A stretch of DNA of 64,000 bases from an uncultured Coriobacteriaceae bacterium (GTDB lineage Bacteria > Actinomycetota > Coriobacteriia > Coriobacteriales > Coriobacteriaceae): positions 62,001 to 126,000 of the forward strand of contig CALUIM010000009.1 of assembly GCA_944320725.1 (NCBI GenBank). Direction: 5' to 3'. Positions 9,506-18,558 of this stretch are shown here, one piece after another (position 1 is the first letter of the stretch; every line of letters begins with the position of its first letter). The notes beneath the pieces were generated by a model, which had not been told where the DNA came from, ran no database searches, and saw nothing but the letters and a program-made list of their open reading frames with translations. The translations under genes and the position numbers were made by a program.

Positions 9506-9835
9506 ATGGGGTACCAGCCGTCACGTTCACTCGATTCGTTCTATATTGCAGGATTTCAGTTTTGGGATGGGCCGGAAGTGCTTCACGAGCTCAAGCCGGG
9601 CATGAAGCTCGCGCTCGTGCCAGAGCAGGATAACCCGTACGACCCCAGCGCCATCGCCATCTATCGCGGCGGCACCAAGTTGGGATATGTGCCAAGCGAG
9701 CGCAACGAGCTCATTGCAACCATGATGTTCTACGGCCATACCAACGTCTTTGAGCTCATGGTATTGCAGGCTGATCCCGAGCGCAGCCCGTGGCATCAGG
9801 TGAGGGTGTCGCTGCGCGTTCGCGACGCACGGTAG
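9506..9835 (+). CDS. HIRAN-domain protein
   Basis: A 109-residue protein made of little more than one HIRAN domain, a module found alone in bacteria and fused to SWI2/SNF2 helicases (HLTF/Rad5) in eukaryotes, where it binds DNA 3' ends. The family pattern is visible: FYIAGFQFWDG, then LVPEQDNPYDPSAIAIY and the following LGYVPSERNE. GAGGAGGAG lies just before ATG 9506. Stand-alone bacterial copies have no firm function; DNA-damage sensing is a guess from the family. The gene stands alone, with about 230 bases of non-coding DNA upstream holding only the minus-strand promoter of the neighbouring small gene. Confidence 0.85.
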   Translation: MGYQPSRSLDSFYIAGFQFWDGPEVLHELKPGMKLALVPEQDNPYDPSAIAIYRGGTKLGYVPSERNELIATMMFYGHTNVFELMVLQADPERSPWHQVRVSLRVRDAR

Positions 9836-9925
9836 CGGAGATCGCCCGTAGTTTGCGCCCTTTGCCAGAGATGATGTCGCTGATAACGTGTGATAGTGAC
9901 GCGTCCGCCCGCCGCTCGCCCGCGC

Positions 9926-9931
9926 TATACT
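9926..9931 (+). promoter_or_regulatory. Putative -10 element of the patatin-like gene
   Basis: TATACT, 30 bp before ATG 9961. No clear -35. Confidence 0.4.
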
Positions 9932-9960
9932 TCACATTTACGTGAATGGAGGCGTTTGAG

Positions 9961-10833
9961 ATGGTTGAGATACCCACGATGGGCGAGCATACGGTAGGGG
10001 TCGTACTCGAGGGCGGCGGTTTCCGTGGGATGTATACCGCGGGCGTGCTCGATGTATGGATGGAGCACGGTATCACCGCGACGCATACGGTAGGCGTGTC
10101 CGCGGGTGCTACGTTTGGGTGCAACTTCAAGTCGCTCCAGGTGGGGCGCACGCTGCGCTACAACAAGAAGTACTGTGCCGATCCGCGCTATGCAAGCCTG
10201 AGGAACCTCATCTTCACGGGCGACCTTTTTAGCAAGGACTTTGCCTATACCGAGCTGCCGTGGAAGCTCGATGTGTTCGATACCGAGACGTTTCAGGCGC
10301 ACCCAATGCGCTTCACGGTGGTTGCAACCGATATCAACACGGGCGAGGCGGTGTATCACGATCTCGATCGAGGTGGCGAGGAGGACATCGAGTGGATTCG
10401 CGCCTCGGCGTCTATTCCAGCGCTTTCTCGTCCGGTGCACCTTGAGGGTCGCGAGCTGCTCGATGGTGGAACGGCCGACTCGATTCCCTTCCGCTGGATG
10501 TTGAGCCAAGGCTACGATCGCTGCGTAGTGGTGCGCACGCAGGATGCCGCATACCGCAAGGAGCCTAATGAGTTCATGCCCTTCTTACGCTTGTGGCTGC
10601 GTAAATATCCTCGGCTTGTCGAGCTGTTGGCAAACCGTCACGAGCGCTACAATGCGCAGCTCGATGAGCTTGATGAGCTGGAACGCGCGGGCAAGGTATT
10701 TGTGGTGAAGCCCTCGGAGCCCGTGCGGCTGCCTACGATGTGCCGCGATCCCGAGCAATTGCAGGCGGTATACAACATAGGCCGGCGCGACGGCGAGGCA
10801 ACGCTCGAGACGCTCACGCGCTATCTCGCCTAG
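9961..10833 (+). CDS. Patatin-like phospholipase (RssA/YjjU type)
   Basis: Serine hydrolase of the patatin family acting on lipid esters; 290 residues. The oxyanion loop GGGFRGMY, the nucleophile GVSAGA (GxSxG) and the catalytic DGG (ELLDGGTADS) are all present, so the Ser-Asp dyad is intact. The C-terminal part (YRKEPNEFMPFLRLWLRKYP) matches the bacterial YjjU-like subgroup. ATG 9961 is chosen because GGAGG (9948-9952) lies 8 bases upstream; the earlier ATG 9946 would include that ribosome site in the coding sequence. No signal peptide is seen, so it is cytoplasmic or at the inner membrane face. It is monocistronic; the next gene starts 71 bases downstream. Confidence 0.88.
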   Translation: MVEIPTMGEHTVGVVLEGGGFRGMYTAGVLDVWMEHGITATHTVGVSAGATFGCNFKSLQVGRTLRYNKKYCADPRYASLRNLIFTGDLFSKDFAYTELPWKLDVFDTETFQAHPMRFTVVATDINTGEAVYHDLDRGGEEDIEWIRASASIPALSRPVHLEGRELLDGGTADSIPFRWMLSQGYDRCVVVRTQDAAYRKEPNEFMPFLRLWLRKYPRLVELLANRHERYNAQLDELDELERAGKVFVVKPSEPVRLPTMCRDPEQLQAVYNIGRRDGEATLETLTRYLA

Positions 10834-10904
10834 GGGCTTGTTTCGCAACATTGCTGTCCGCACAGTCTGCTACCGTTGATACAAGGCGACGAAGGGATGC
10901 ACGG

Positions 10905-12548
10905 ATGAACGAGATCAAGTGCCCGAAGTGCGGAACAGTGTTTACCGTCGACGAGACGGGCTATGCCAACATCGTTAAACAGGTACGCGACCAGCAGTTT
11001 GCCGAGGAGCTGCGCGAACGCGAGCAGCTTCTGGCGCGCGAGAAGGAGCAGGCGCTTGCTCTGGCGCGCCAGGAGGCAGCCGGCAAGCTGCAAACGAGCC
11101 TTTCGGAGCGCGATGCCAAAATCGCCGAGCTCGAGGCGAAACTTGCTGCCGCGGCGGACGCACAAACGATGGCGCGCGAGCAGGCTGCGGCCGAGGCGCG
11201 CGAGGCGGTGCAGCGCGATGCGGCAAGCGAGCGCGAGGAGGCCCAGCGTGCGGCGGCGGCCGAGCGTGAGGAGGCCCAGCGCAACGCCGCTGAGCTGCAG
11301 CGCCAGATTGATGCTCTGAAAGCCCAGCTGCGCGAGCAGGAAGATGCCGCGAAGCTCGCAGACGCCTCGACCCGGCGCGAGCTTGCAGCAGACGTGGCGG
11401 CGCGTGATGCTCAGATTGCCCAGATGAAAGCGCAACTCGATGCTGCGGATACCCAGCGCGCGCTTGCCCTCGAAAAGGCGGCGGCCGAGGCAGATCAGCG
11501 GCTGCAGCAAGAGGTTGCGAAGGCGCACGAGGAGACCGTTCAGCTCAAGGCACAGCTAAGCGAGCAACAAGGAAAGATGGAGCTTGCCCGCGCCCAGGCG
11601 ATGGCCGCCGTGGAGCGTGAGCGTGACGAGGCGCGTGCGGAGCTACTGCGCGAGCGTGCCGTGCGGACCTCGGAGCAGCAACAGCTCAAGGCGTCCCATG
11701 AGCTCGAGCTTGCCCAGGTGCGCAAGACAAGCGATGAGCTTATCCGCTACAAAGATGAGGAGATCGAGCGCCTGCGCGATATGAAGGCGCGCCTCTCAAC
11801 CAAGATGGTGGGCGAGACGCTCGAGCAGCACTGCGAAACCGAGTTCAACCGCCTGCGCATGACCGCGTTCCCGCGCGCCTACTTTGAGAAGGATAACGAC
11901 GCGAGCGGCGGTACCAAGGGCGATTACATCTTCCGCGAGACCGACGAAGCGGGGAACGAGATCGTCTCGATTATGTTCGAGATGAAAAACGAGAACGACA
12001 CCACCGCAACCAAGCACAAAAACGAGGACTTCTTCAAGAAGCTCGACCACGATCGCACCACCAAGGGCTGCGAGTACGCGGTGCTTGTGAGTCTGCTGGA
12101 ACCGGAGAGTGAGCTCTACAACGCGGGTATCGTCGACGTGTCTTACCGCTATCCGAAGATGTACGTCATCCGTCCGCAGTTCTTCATCCCCATGATCACG
12201 CTGCTGCGCAATGCTGCCTTAAATGCGCTGGCGTACAAGCAAGAGCTTGCGCTCATGCGCCAGCAGAACATCGACGTCACCACCTTCGAGGAGAAGCTGC
12301 TCAAGTTCCAGGATGGGTTTGCAACGAATTACGAGCGTGCCAGCAGGAAGTTCCAGACGGCGATCGACGAGATTGATGCCACGATCAAGCACCTGCAAAA
12401 GGTGAAGGACAACCTCATCTCGAGCGAGAACAACCTGCGGTTCGCCAACGACAAGGCGCAAGGCCTCACCATTCGTAAGCTCACCTATAAGAACCCCACC
12501 ATGAAGGCGGCGTTCGAGGAGGCTCGAGCCAACGCGCAAGGTGAGTAG
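10905..12548 (+). CDS. DUF2130 coiled-coil protein
   Basis: A 547-residue protein. A CPKC pair (IKCPKCGTVF) at the N-terminus suggests half a zinc ribbon. Residues about 25-280 form a long Ala/Glu/Gln-rich coiled coil. The C-terminal 250 residues carry the DUF2130 domain, with conserved KGDYIFRETDEAGNE, IMFEMKNEND and HDRTTKGCEYAVLV segments. The acidic/lysine pattern (Y..E..E..V....ExK) resembles restriction-endonuclease-like folds, which fits the family's suggested nuclease relation. GAAGGGA precedes ATG 10905, and an upstream in-frame extension has no start signal. Function is unknown in the family. It is followed by about 190 bases with the promoter of the next gene. Confidence 0.85.
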   Translation: MNEIKCPKCGTVFTVDETGYANIVKQVRDQQFAEELREREQLLAREKEQALALARQEAAGKLQTSLSERDAKIAELEAKLAAAADAQTMAREQAAAEAREAVQRDAASEREEAQRAAAAEREEAQRNAAELQRQIDALKAQLREQEDAAKLADASTRRELAADVAARDAQIAQMKAQLDAADTQRALALEKAAAEADQRLQQEVAKAHEETVQLKAQLSEQQGKMELARAQAMAAVERERDEARAELLRERAVRTSEQQQLKASHELELAQVRKTSDELIRYKDEEIERLRDMKARLSTKMVGETLEQHCETEFNRLRMTAFPRAYFEKDNDASGGTKGDYIFRETDEAGNEIVSIMFEMKNENDTTATKHKNEDFFKKLDHDRTTKGCEYAVLVSLLEPESELYNAGIVDVSYRYPKMYVIRPQFFIPMITLLRNAALNALAYKQELALMRQQNIDVTTFEEKLLKFQDGFATNYERASRKFQTAIDEIDATIKHLQKVKDNLISSENNLRFANDKAQGLTIRKLTYKNPTMKAAFEEARANAQGE

Positions 12549-12702
12549 CGCGCCCGGGCGGCAGAATATCGCGCGGAAGATGTGAAGTTGCGCTATGACG
12601 GCCTTGTGCGGCGCGTGCGCGGCTATTATCGGTCGCGTTTTGCATCGTTGATTGCCATTTGGGAAAGATGGCCACCGCGGCGCGCGAGGAGCGGCTGCGG
12701 CC

Positions 12703-12708
12703 TATAAT
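12703..12708 (+). promoter_or_regulatory. Consensus -10 TATAAT of the PurF-like gene
   Basis: A perfect TATAAT 34 bp before ATG 12742, with GAGGGGAG between. No good -35 is visible. Confidence 0.6.
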
Positions 12709-12741
12709 GGGCAGGACAGAAGCCCGAACGAGGGGAGCGCA

Positions 12742-14172
<1,431 letters not shown>

Positions 14173-14218
14173 TTTCTGACGGCGCGATCGCTCTCGACAA
14201 CAACCAAGGTTTCATGCA

Positions 14219-14258
14219 GCCCGGTCCTGGAGTGCATCCAGGACCGGGCTTCGTTTTA
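14219..14258 (+). terminator. Intrinsic terminator after PurF-like gene
   Basis: Perfect 13-bp stem (14219-14231 with 14237-14249), 5-nt loop, followed by TTCGTTTTA. Confidence 0.85.
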
Positions 14259-14321
14259 TAGCTCATTGCTGCCATGGCCTAAGGCCGGGCAACGTTCAGC
14301 TTGGGTGCAGTAGTCGTTTGA

Positions 14322-14462
14322 GCACGAAGTGAGTGTATCGTTTGGATCAGGTCACGTAGAGGCAGGGACATTGAACGTTCGTCTCTGCTGTTTCTGCAGG
14401 TAGTTGCAGTGCGTTCGATTTCGAGGTGCCATGAGCTTACGCGTTTGACACTCACTTCGTGC
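14322..14462. repeat. Inverted-repeat element (15-bp arms, 111-bp interior)
   Basis: GCACGAAGTGAGTGT (14322-14336) and its exact reverse complement (14448-14462) flank a non-coding interior. The left tip GAAGTGAGTGTATCG and the following TTTGGAT match the element at 5604 (GAAGTGAGTGTCTCA then TTTGGAA), so both belong to one repeat family. Confidence 0.55.
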
Positions 14463-14539
14463 ACAGGGAAGCATCTGGTTCGCATCTATTGGATGATTTT
14501 GGATGCGTTCGCAATAGTTTGGCCGCTGCTGATCTTAAA

Positions 14540-14640
14540 TTGAACACTTCATATTGAGCAGACACCGATTTACGTCAAAATTGAACTAATTATCCAATGA
14601 GAATTGAACTTCTCGCTCCACTCGTTCAAAATAAGTTCAA
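14540..14640 (+). promoter_or_regulatory. Cluster of five TTGAAC operator-like sites
   Basis: TTGAAC occurs at 14540-14545, 14581-14586 and 14604-14609, and inverted (GTTCAA) at 14624-14629 and 14635-14640. Four of the five have an AATTGAAC-type extension. They lie immediately upstream of the XRE-aminotransferase gene in an unusually AT-rich stretch and are good candidates for binding by its own helix-turn-helix domain. Confidence 0.55.
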
Positions 14641-14661
14641 TTTCGTTGGATGGGAGGGGAA

Positions 14662-16206
14662 ATGGCCGCGACTGCATTTGCTGAGCGCTTGTCCAAGGCG
14701 ATGACGTCTGCCGGCATGAAGCAGGCGGATCTCATCCGTGCTGCCGCCGAGCGCGGGCGCAAGCTGGGCAAGAGCCAGGTCAGCCAGTACGTGAGCGGCA
14801 AGACGCTGCCCCGCCATGACGTTCTGGCGCTGCTCGCCCAGATCTTGCAGGTCGAAGAGGCGTGGCTTGCGGGGAAGGCCGTTGAGGCTCCCGCGCGAGC
14901 TACCACGCGGCATGAGGCCGCCACCACCGCGTCTCCTCGCGAGCGCACCTCCACCCGTCACGCTGCACATGAACAAAGGAGCACTACGATGCGCACGTTC
15001 AAGAAGTCTTCCAAGCTCGATAACGTTCTCTACGATGTCCGCGGCCCCGTGGCCGACGAAGCTGCTCGCATGGAGGCCGAGGGACTGCGCATTCTGAAGC
15101 TCAACATTGGCAATCCCGCGCCGTTTGGGTTCCGCACGCCCGATGAGGTCATCCAGGACATGCGCCAGCAGCTCCCCGAGTGCGAAGGCTACTCGGATTC
15201 GCGCGGCCTGTTCTCTGCCCGCAAGGCCATCATGCAGTATGCCCAGCTTAAAGGGCTTCCCAACGTGAGCATGGACGGCATCTATACCGGTAACGGCGTT
15301 TCCGAGCTCATCCAACTGTGCATGAACGCACTGCTTGACACTGGTGACGAGGTGCTCATTCCCAGTCCCGATTACCCGCTGTGGACCGCCTGCACCACAC
15401 TCGCCGGCGGCACGCCCGTGCATTATGTTTGCGACGAAGAGGCCGAGTGGAACCCCGACATCGCCGACATGGAGGCGAAAGTCACCCCGCGCACGAAGGC
15501 GATCGTTGTTATCAACCCCAACAACCCCACCGGTGCGGTGTACTCGCGCGAGGTGCTCGAGGAGATTGTCGAGATCGCGCGCAAGAATCAGCTCATGATC
15601 TTCTGCGACGAGATCTACGACCGGCTGTGCATGGACGGCGTGAAGCACATCTCGATTGCCTCGCTCGCGCCCGATTTGCCATGCGTGACGTTCTCCGGTC
15701 TCTCCAAGAGCCATATGATCGCTGGCTACCGTATTGGCTGGATGATTCTTTCGGGCAACAAGCGCTGCATGCAGGACTTTGTCTATGGCATCAACATGCT
15801 CTCCAACATGCGCCTGTGCTCCAACGTGCCCGCGCAGTCGGTGGTGCAGACGGCGCTTGGCGGATACCAGAGCGTGGAGCGCTACGTGGAGCCGGGTGGG
15901 CGCATCTATGAGCAGCGCAACTACGTGTACGAGGCGCTCAACGCGATTCCGGGCATCACCGCGGTGAAGCCCAAGGCGGCGTTCTACATCTTCCCCAAGA
16001 TGGATGTCGAGAAGTTCAACATCACCGACGACGAGCAGTTCGCGCTCGATTTGTTGCACGAAAAGCGCATCCTCATCACCCGTGGCGGCGGCTTCAACTG
16101 GGCAAAGCCCGACCACTTCCGCATCGTATTCTTGCCGGGCATGCGCCAGCTGCACGAGGCGATGGAGGAACTCGCCGACTTCTTCGCGCATTATCGTCAG
16201 GCATAA
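14662..16206 (+). CDS. XRE helix-turn-helix fused to class I aminotransferase (AlaA-like)
   Basis: A 514-residue fusion. Residues 1-75 form an XRE-type DNA-binding domain (GMKQADLIRAAAERG, then KSQVSQYVSGKTLPR). Residues 76-110 are an Ala/Thr/Arg linker. The remaining 405 residues are a complete fold-type I PLP aminotransferase, the exact usual length of AlaA (glutamate-pyruvate). PLP-site motifs: NPNNPTGAVYS, CDEIYD, and the Schiff-base Lys in FSGLSKSHMIAGYRIGW. ATG 14662 follows GGGAGGGG; ATG 14650 has no ribosome site. A second strong start (AAAGGAG then ATG 14989) sits exactly at the enzyme boundary, so free enzyme may also be made. It probably links alanine or keto-acid metabolism to its own transcription. 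Confidence 0.88.
   Translation: MAATAFAERLSKAMTSAGMKQADLIRAAAERGRKLGKSQVSQYVSGKTLPRHDVLALLAQILQVEEAWLAGKAVEAPARATTRHEAATTASPRERTSTRHAAHEQRSTTMRTFKKSSKLDNVLYDVRGPVADEAARMEAEGLRILKLNIGNPAPFGFRTPDEVIQDMRQQLPECEGYSDSRGLFSARKAIMQYAQLKGLPNVSMDGIYTGNGVSELIQLCMNALLDTGDEVLIPSPDYPLWTACTTLAGGTPVHYVCDEEAEWNPDIADMEAKVTPRTKAIVVINPNNPTGAVYSREVLEEIVEIARKNQLMIFCDEIYDRLCMDGVKHISIASLAPDLPCVTFSGLSKSHMIAGYRIGWMILSGNKRCMQDFVYGINMLSNMRLCSNVPAQSVVQTALGGYQSVERYVEPGGRIYEQRNYVYEALNAIPGITAVKPKAAFYIFPKMDVEKFNITDDEQFALDLLHEKRILITRGGGFNWAKPDHFRIVFLPGMRQLHEAMEELADFFAHYRQA
14975..14991 (+). promoter_or_regulatory. Internal ribosome-binding site and start codon for the aminotransferase domain
   Basis: AAAGGAG (14975-14981), a 7-nt spacer and ATG (14989-14991), in frame with the longer protein. 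Translation from here gives a standard 405-residue aminotransferase without the DNA-binding domain. Confidence 0.6.
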
Positions 16207-16231
16207 CTGAACGACGCACATTGGCGTAATG

Positions 16232-16274
16232 GCTGCGGCAACCGGTGTGATGCATCGCGTGCCGCAGCTTTTTT
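16232..16274 (+). terminator. Intrinsic terminator after aminotransferase
   Basis: GCTGCGGCA (16232-16240) pairs with TGCCGCAGC (16260-16268), followed by six T. Confidence 0.85.
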
Positions 16275-16415
16275 GTTGCGCTTGCCGGCCTCGTCGCCTC
16301 ATTCGCGGAACCTTACAAAGCGCTAACACATTCCTCACGATACGCTGCCGCTTCGTGGGTAGGGTGAGCGTATACAACGGCCGAGATGCTATGAGGCAGG
16401 AAGGCGAGGTGCGTG

Positions 16416-16670
16416 ATGGACGAGTATGGAAAGCAGCTTGAGCGCGAGAGCGAGTTCACGGGACTCAAGGGCGCCATTCTTCGTTACGCGGGCAATATCT
16501 ATACGCTCACGTTGGTGGCGCTGTTTCTCGCGGCCTTTGCCGATGCCTACCCCAACGCGGCGTTTGTGCTCGATCCGCTCTCGATCGTGGTGTTCGCGGC
16601 GGGCATCGTGATTCATCCGCTGAAGAAATGGTTCGCACGCGAGCATGCGGTGCGCGGTGCGGCACAATAA
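16416..16670 (+). CDS. Small two-helix membrane protein
   Basis: An 84-residue hypothetical protein. A charged N-terminus (MDEYGKQLERESEF) is followed by two hydrophobic segments, ILRYAGNIYTLTLVALFLAA and FVLDPLSIVVFAAGIVI, and a basic C-terminus (KKWFAREHAVRGAAQ). By the positive-inside rule both ends would be cytoplasmic. ATG 16416 is chosen over GTG 16413 as the stronger codon at the same ribosome site (GGCGAGG). No family recognised. It is flanked by terminators on both sides, so it is expressed on its own. Confidence 0.6.
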   Translation: MDEYGKQLERESEFTGLKGAILRYAGNIYTLTLVALFLAAFADAYPNAAFVLDPLSIVVFAAGIVIHPLKKWFAREHAVRGAAQ

Positions 16671-16709
16671 GCGCGGCGCGGCTGTACGGCACAATAGATC
16701 ATGCTGATT

Positions 16710-16736
16710 GCGCACGTCTTCGGGCGTGCGCCTTTT
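16710..16736 (+). terminator. Intrinsic terminator after small membrane protein
   Basis: GCGCACG (16710-16716) pairs with CGTGCGC (16725-16731), loop TCTTCGGG, then CTTTTG. Confidence 0.75.
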
Positions 16737-16887
16737 GTGCGCATGGAGGTTCTGCCCATATGCGGGGTAGTTTGCCCCTTACACTTGTGTGCGCTGTCGG
16801 AAGACGGCTCGGTATGCCGCCGGGAGGCCGGTGAAGCGGCGCGGAAGCGCCCGGAATGGCGCCTGAGGGCGCGAAAGGACGGACGAT

Positions 16888-17757
16888 ATGTCTGAGTTTG
16901 ATGAGATGGTAGAGCCCGAGATGGACGAGATGGAAGAGGTCGAGGTGGCCGAGGTCGAGGAGACTCCCGCGTCTGAGGCTGATGACGCAGCCGCTGAGGA
17001 TGCCGAGCCCGAGGTGGCTCCTGTTGATATCGACAAGGAGCTGTTCGACAAGCTGAATCGCGCTGCCCGCCTGATGCGTAGCCGCAAGGACGTGCTTGCC
17101 GAGGAGGCCGAGGCCGATGCCGAGCGCCTCGCCAACCTCATCCGCGCGCTCAAGCTTCTGGAGCTCAAGCCCAAGATGGAGCAGAAGGAGATGGCCGACC
17201 TGCTGGGCATGCGCCTTCGCGAGCTCGACCGTCTGCTTGCCCAGGCCGAGAAGCAGGACATCGTGGGCCGTATCCAGCCCGAGGACGAGGATATGCGCGC
17301 CGTGGTGGTCTTCGCGAGCGAGGACGCCGTTGCGATGGCCGAGGCACAGGGCAAGAAGCGCAAGAAGTTCATTCCGCAGCTTTCCTCCGAGGATGCGGAG
17401 CAGCTGCTCGCCCTGCTCGACAAGGTGATTGACCCGCTGACCGAGATGGGTCTCGACGCCGATCGCGGCCCGCGCGCAGGCCGTGACGATCGTGGTCCGC
17501 GCGGCGGCTTCGGCGGTCGTGGCGGCCGTGATGACCGTGGCCCGCGTGGCGGCTTCGGTGGTCGCGGTGGCCGTGATGATCGCGGCGGTCGCGGTGGCTT
17601 CGGTGGCCCGCGCGGCGATCGTGCCGGTCGCGGCAAGCAGTTTGGCGACCGTGGCGGTCGCGGTGGCCGTGGCGGCGACCGCGGTGGGCGCGGCGGCTTT
17701 GGTGGCCGTGGCGACCGTGGTGGCTTCGGCGGCGGTCGTGGCGGTTTTCGCGGCTAA
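16888..17757 (+). CDS. Winged-helix (MarR-like) protein with RGG-repeat tail
   Basis: A 289-residue protein in three parts. Residues 1-50 are highly acidic (EEVEVAEVEE). Residues about 50-190 form a helical, winged-helix-like domain (LFDKLNRAARLMRSRKDV, then MEQKEMADLLGMRLRELDRLLAQAEKQDIVGRI), the pattern of MarR-type DNA-binding proteins. Residues about 192-289 are an RGG/RG-rich disordered tail with three 15-residue repeats of the type RDDRGPRGGFGGRGG. Such tails bind RNA in eukaryotes and in bacterial cold-shock or DEAD-box proteins. The 5' leader (16740-16887) is GC-rich and looks structured. GAAAGGACG precedes ATG 16888. A nucleic-acid-binding regulator is likely; its target is unknown. 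Confidence 0.8.
   Translation: MSEFDEMVEPEMDEMEEVEVAEVEETPASEADDAAAEDAEPEVAPVDIDKELFDKLNRAARLMRSRKDVLAEEAEADAERLANLIRALKLLELKPKMEQKEMADLLGMRLRELDRLLAQAEKQDIVGRIQPEDEDMRAVVVFASEDAVAMAEAQGKKRKKFIPQLSSEDAEQLLALLDKVIDPLTEMGLDADRGPRAGRDDRGPRGGFGGRGGRDDRGPRGGFGGRGGRDDRGGRGGFGGPRGDRAGRGKQFGDRGGRGGRGGDRGGRGGFGGRGDRGGFGGGRGGFRG
17482..17616 (+). repeat. Three in-frame 45-bp tandem repeats encoding RGG units
   Basis: Units 17482-17526, 17527-17571 and 17572-17616 each encode 15 residues starting RDDRG; the first two are identical in protein, the third differs at several Gly/Pro/Arg positions. Confidence 0.85.
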
Positions 17758-17797
17758 GACGCGCGGCGCGGCCAGCTCAACATAGAACGACCCTGTG

Positions 17798-17828
17798 GCG
17801 GCGTACCCTCAGCGGGTGCGCCGCTTTT
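17798..17828 (+). terminator. Intrinsic terminator after RGG protein
   Basis: GCGGCGTACCC (17798-17808) pairs with GGGTGCGCCGC (17814-17824), one G-U pair, loop TCAGC, then TTTT. Confidence 0.85.
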
Positions 17829-17867
17829 GCATGCTATGATGCGCATGAGGTGAGGGGAGGCGCTGCC

Positions 17868-18425
17868 ATGAGGACGTTTATTGCGCTTGAGCTGCCGCAT
17901 GAGGTTGTGTGCGATATTGCGGATACCGCGCGGACGCTTGCCGGCGTACTCAAAGGGGGCGTCAAGCGCCGCGGGCGCGGGCCGCGTTTCATGCCACGCG
18001 AGAACTACCACATTACGCTGGCATTTCTCGGCGAGCTCGACGAGTGCGGCGTGCGTGCCGCCATGGAAGCTGTCGATGAGGCATGCGCAGGTCGTGCACC
18101 CTTTATGCTCACCTGCGATGGTCTAGGGACATTTGGCCGCCCGAGCGATGCGACGCTTTGGATGGGCGTGAGATGCACCGAGGCGCTCGAGGTGTTCGCT
18201 AAAGACCTGCGTTGCGCTCTTGCCGAGCATTGGATCGCCTACGACGAGAAGCCCTTCCGTCCACATATCACCATGGCAACCCATGTGCGCTTCGAGCGCG
18301 GTGCTCTGCCGCAGCTCACGTTTCCGCGTGAGGCGACATGCTCGCGGGTTACGCTTTTCAAAAGCGAGCTCACCCCCGAGGGTGCCATCTATAAACCGCT
18401 CTATACCGTAGATTTGGCTGAGTAG
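17868..18425 (+). CDS. thpR: RNA 2',3'-cyclic phosphodiesterase (ThpR/LigT family)
   Basis: A 2H-phosphoesterase of 185 residues that opens 2',3'-cyclic phosphate RNA ends (and can reversibly join 2'-5' linkages in vitro). Both HxTx signatures are present: HITLAFLG near residue 46 and HITMAT near residue 133, with FIALELP at the N-terminus as in the family. ATG 17868 follows GGGGAGG; an in-frame GTG/ATG region at 17850 lies inside the ribosome site. It sits directly after the RGG protein terminator and before the palindrome cluster in front of fic, so it forms its own unit. The function is known for the family; a physiological role in this organism is not. Confidence 0.88.
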   Translation: MRTFIALELPHEVVCDIADTARTLAGVLKGGVKRRGRGPRFMPRENYHITLAFLGELDECGVRAAMEAVDEACAGRAPFMLTCDGLGTFGRPSDATLWMGVRCTEALEVFAKDLRCALAEHWIAYDEKPFRPHITMATHVRFERGALPQLTFPREATCSRVTLFKSELTPEGAIYKPLYTVDLAE

Positions 18426-18522
18426 CATTCACTTCTTCACGACGGCCTCTAACGGAAGTGAATGCCGTTTCACTTCCGTTATTTTGTGATTAACGGAAGT
18501 GAATTGCTGTTCACTTCCGTTA
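18425..18522 (+). promoter_or_regulatory. Duplicated palindrome upstream of fic gene
   Basis: Two identical 13-bp inverted repeats, TAACGGAAGTGAA with TTCACTTCCGTTA: 18450-18462/18469-18481 and 18491-18503/18510-18522, each with a 6-nt spacer and offset by 41 bp. A third partial arm (GCATTCACTTC, 18425-18435) can pair with 18455-18465 around a loop containing GGCCTCTAA. They could be operators for the Fic protein's own winged helix, or tandem terminators for thpR (TTATTTTG follows the first). Confidence 0.6.
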
Positions 18523-18558
18523 TTGGTACGCTAGACGCAGTAAAAAAGGAGGTCGAAC

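Noticed and set aside
14626-16377. A 583-codon minus-strand open frame
   Set aside because: It is the antisense of the aminotransferase fusion, with low-complexity His/Arg/Ala composition and no start signal.
17482-17757. Repeat-like GC-rich stretch as a possible CRISPR or VNTR outside genes
   Set aside because: The repeats are in frame and encode the RGG tail; there are no spacers.
18482-18490. First palindrome as simple terminator of thpR only
   Set aside because: A second identical copy without a T tract and the position before fic make a pure terminator role unlikely, though it is not excluded.
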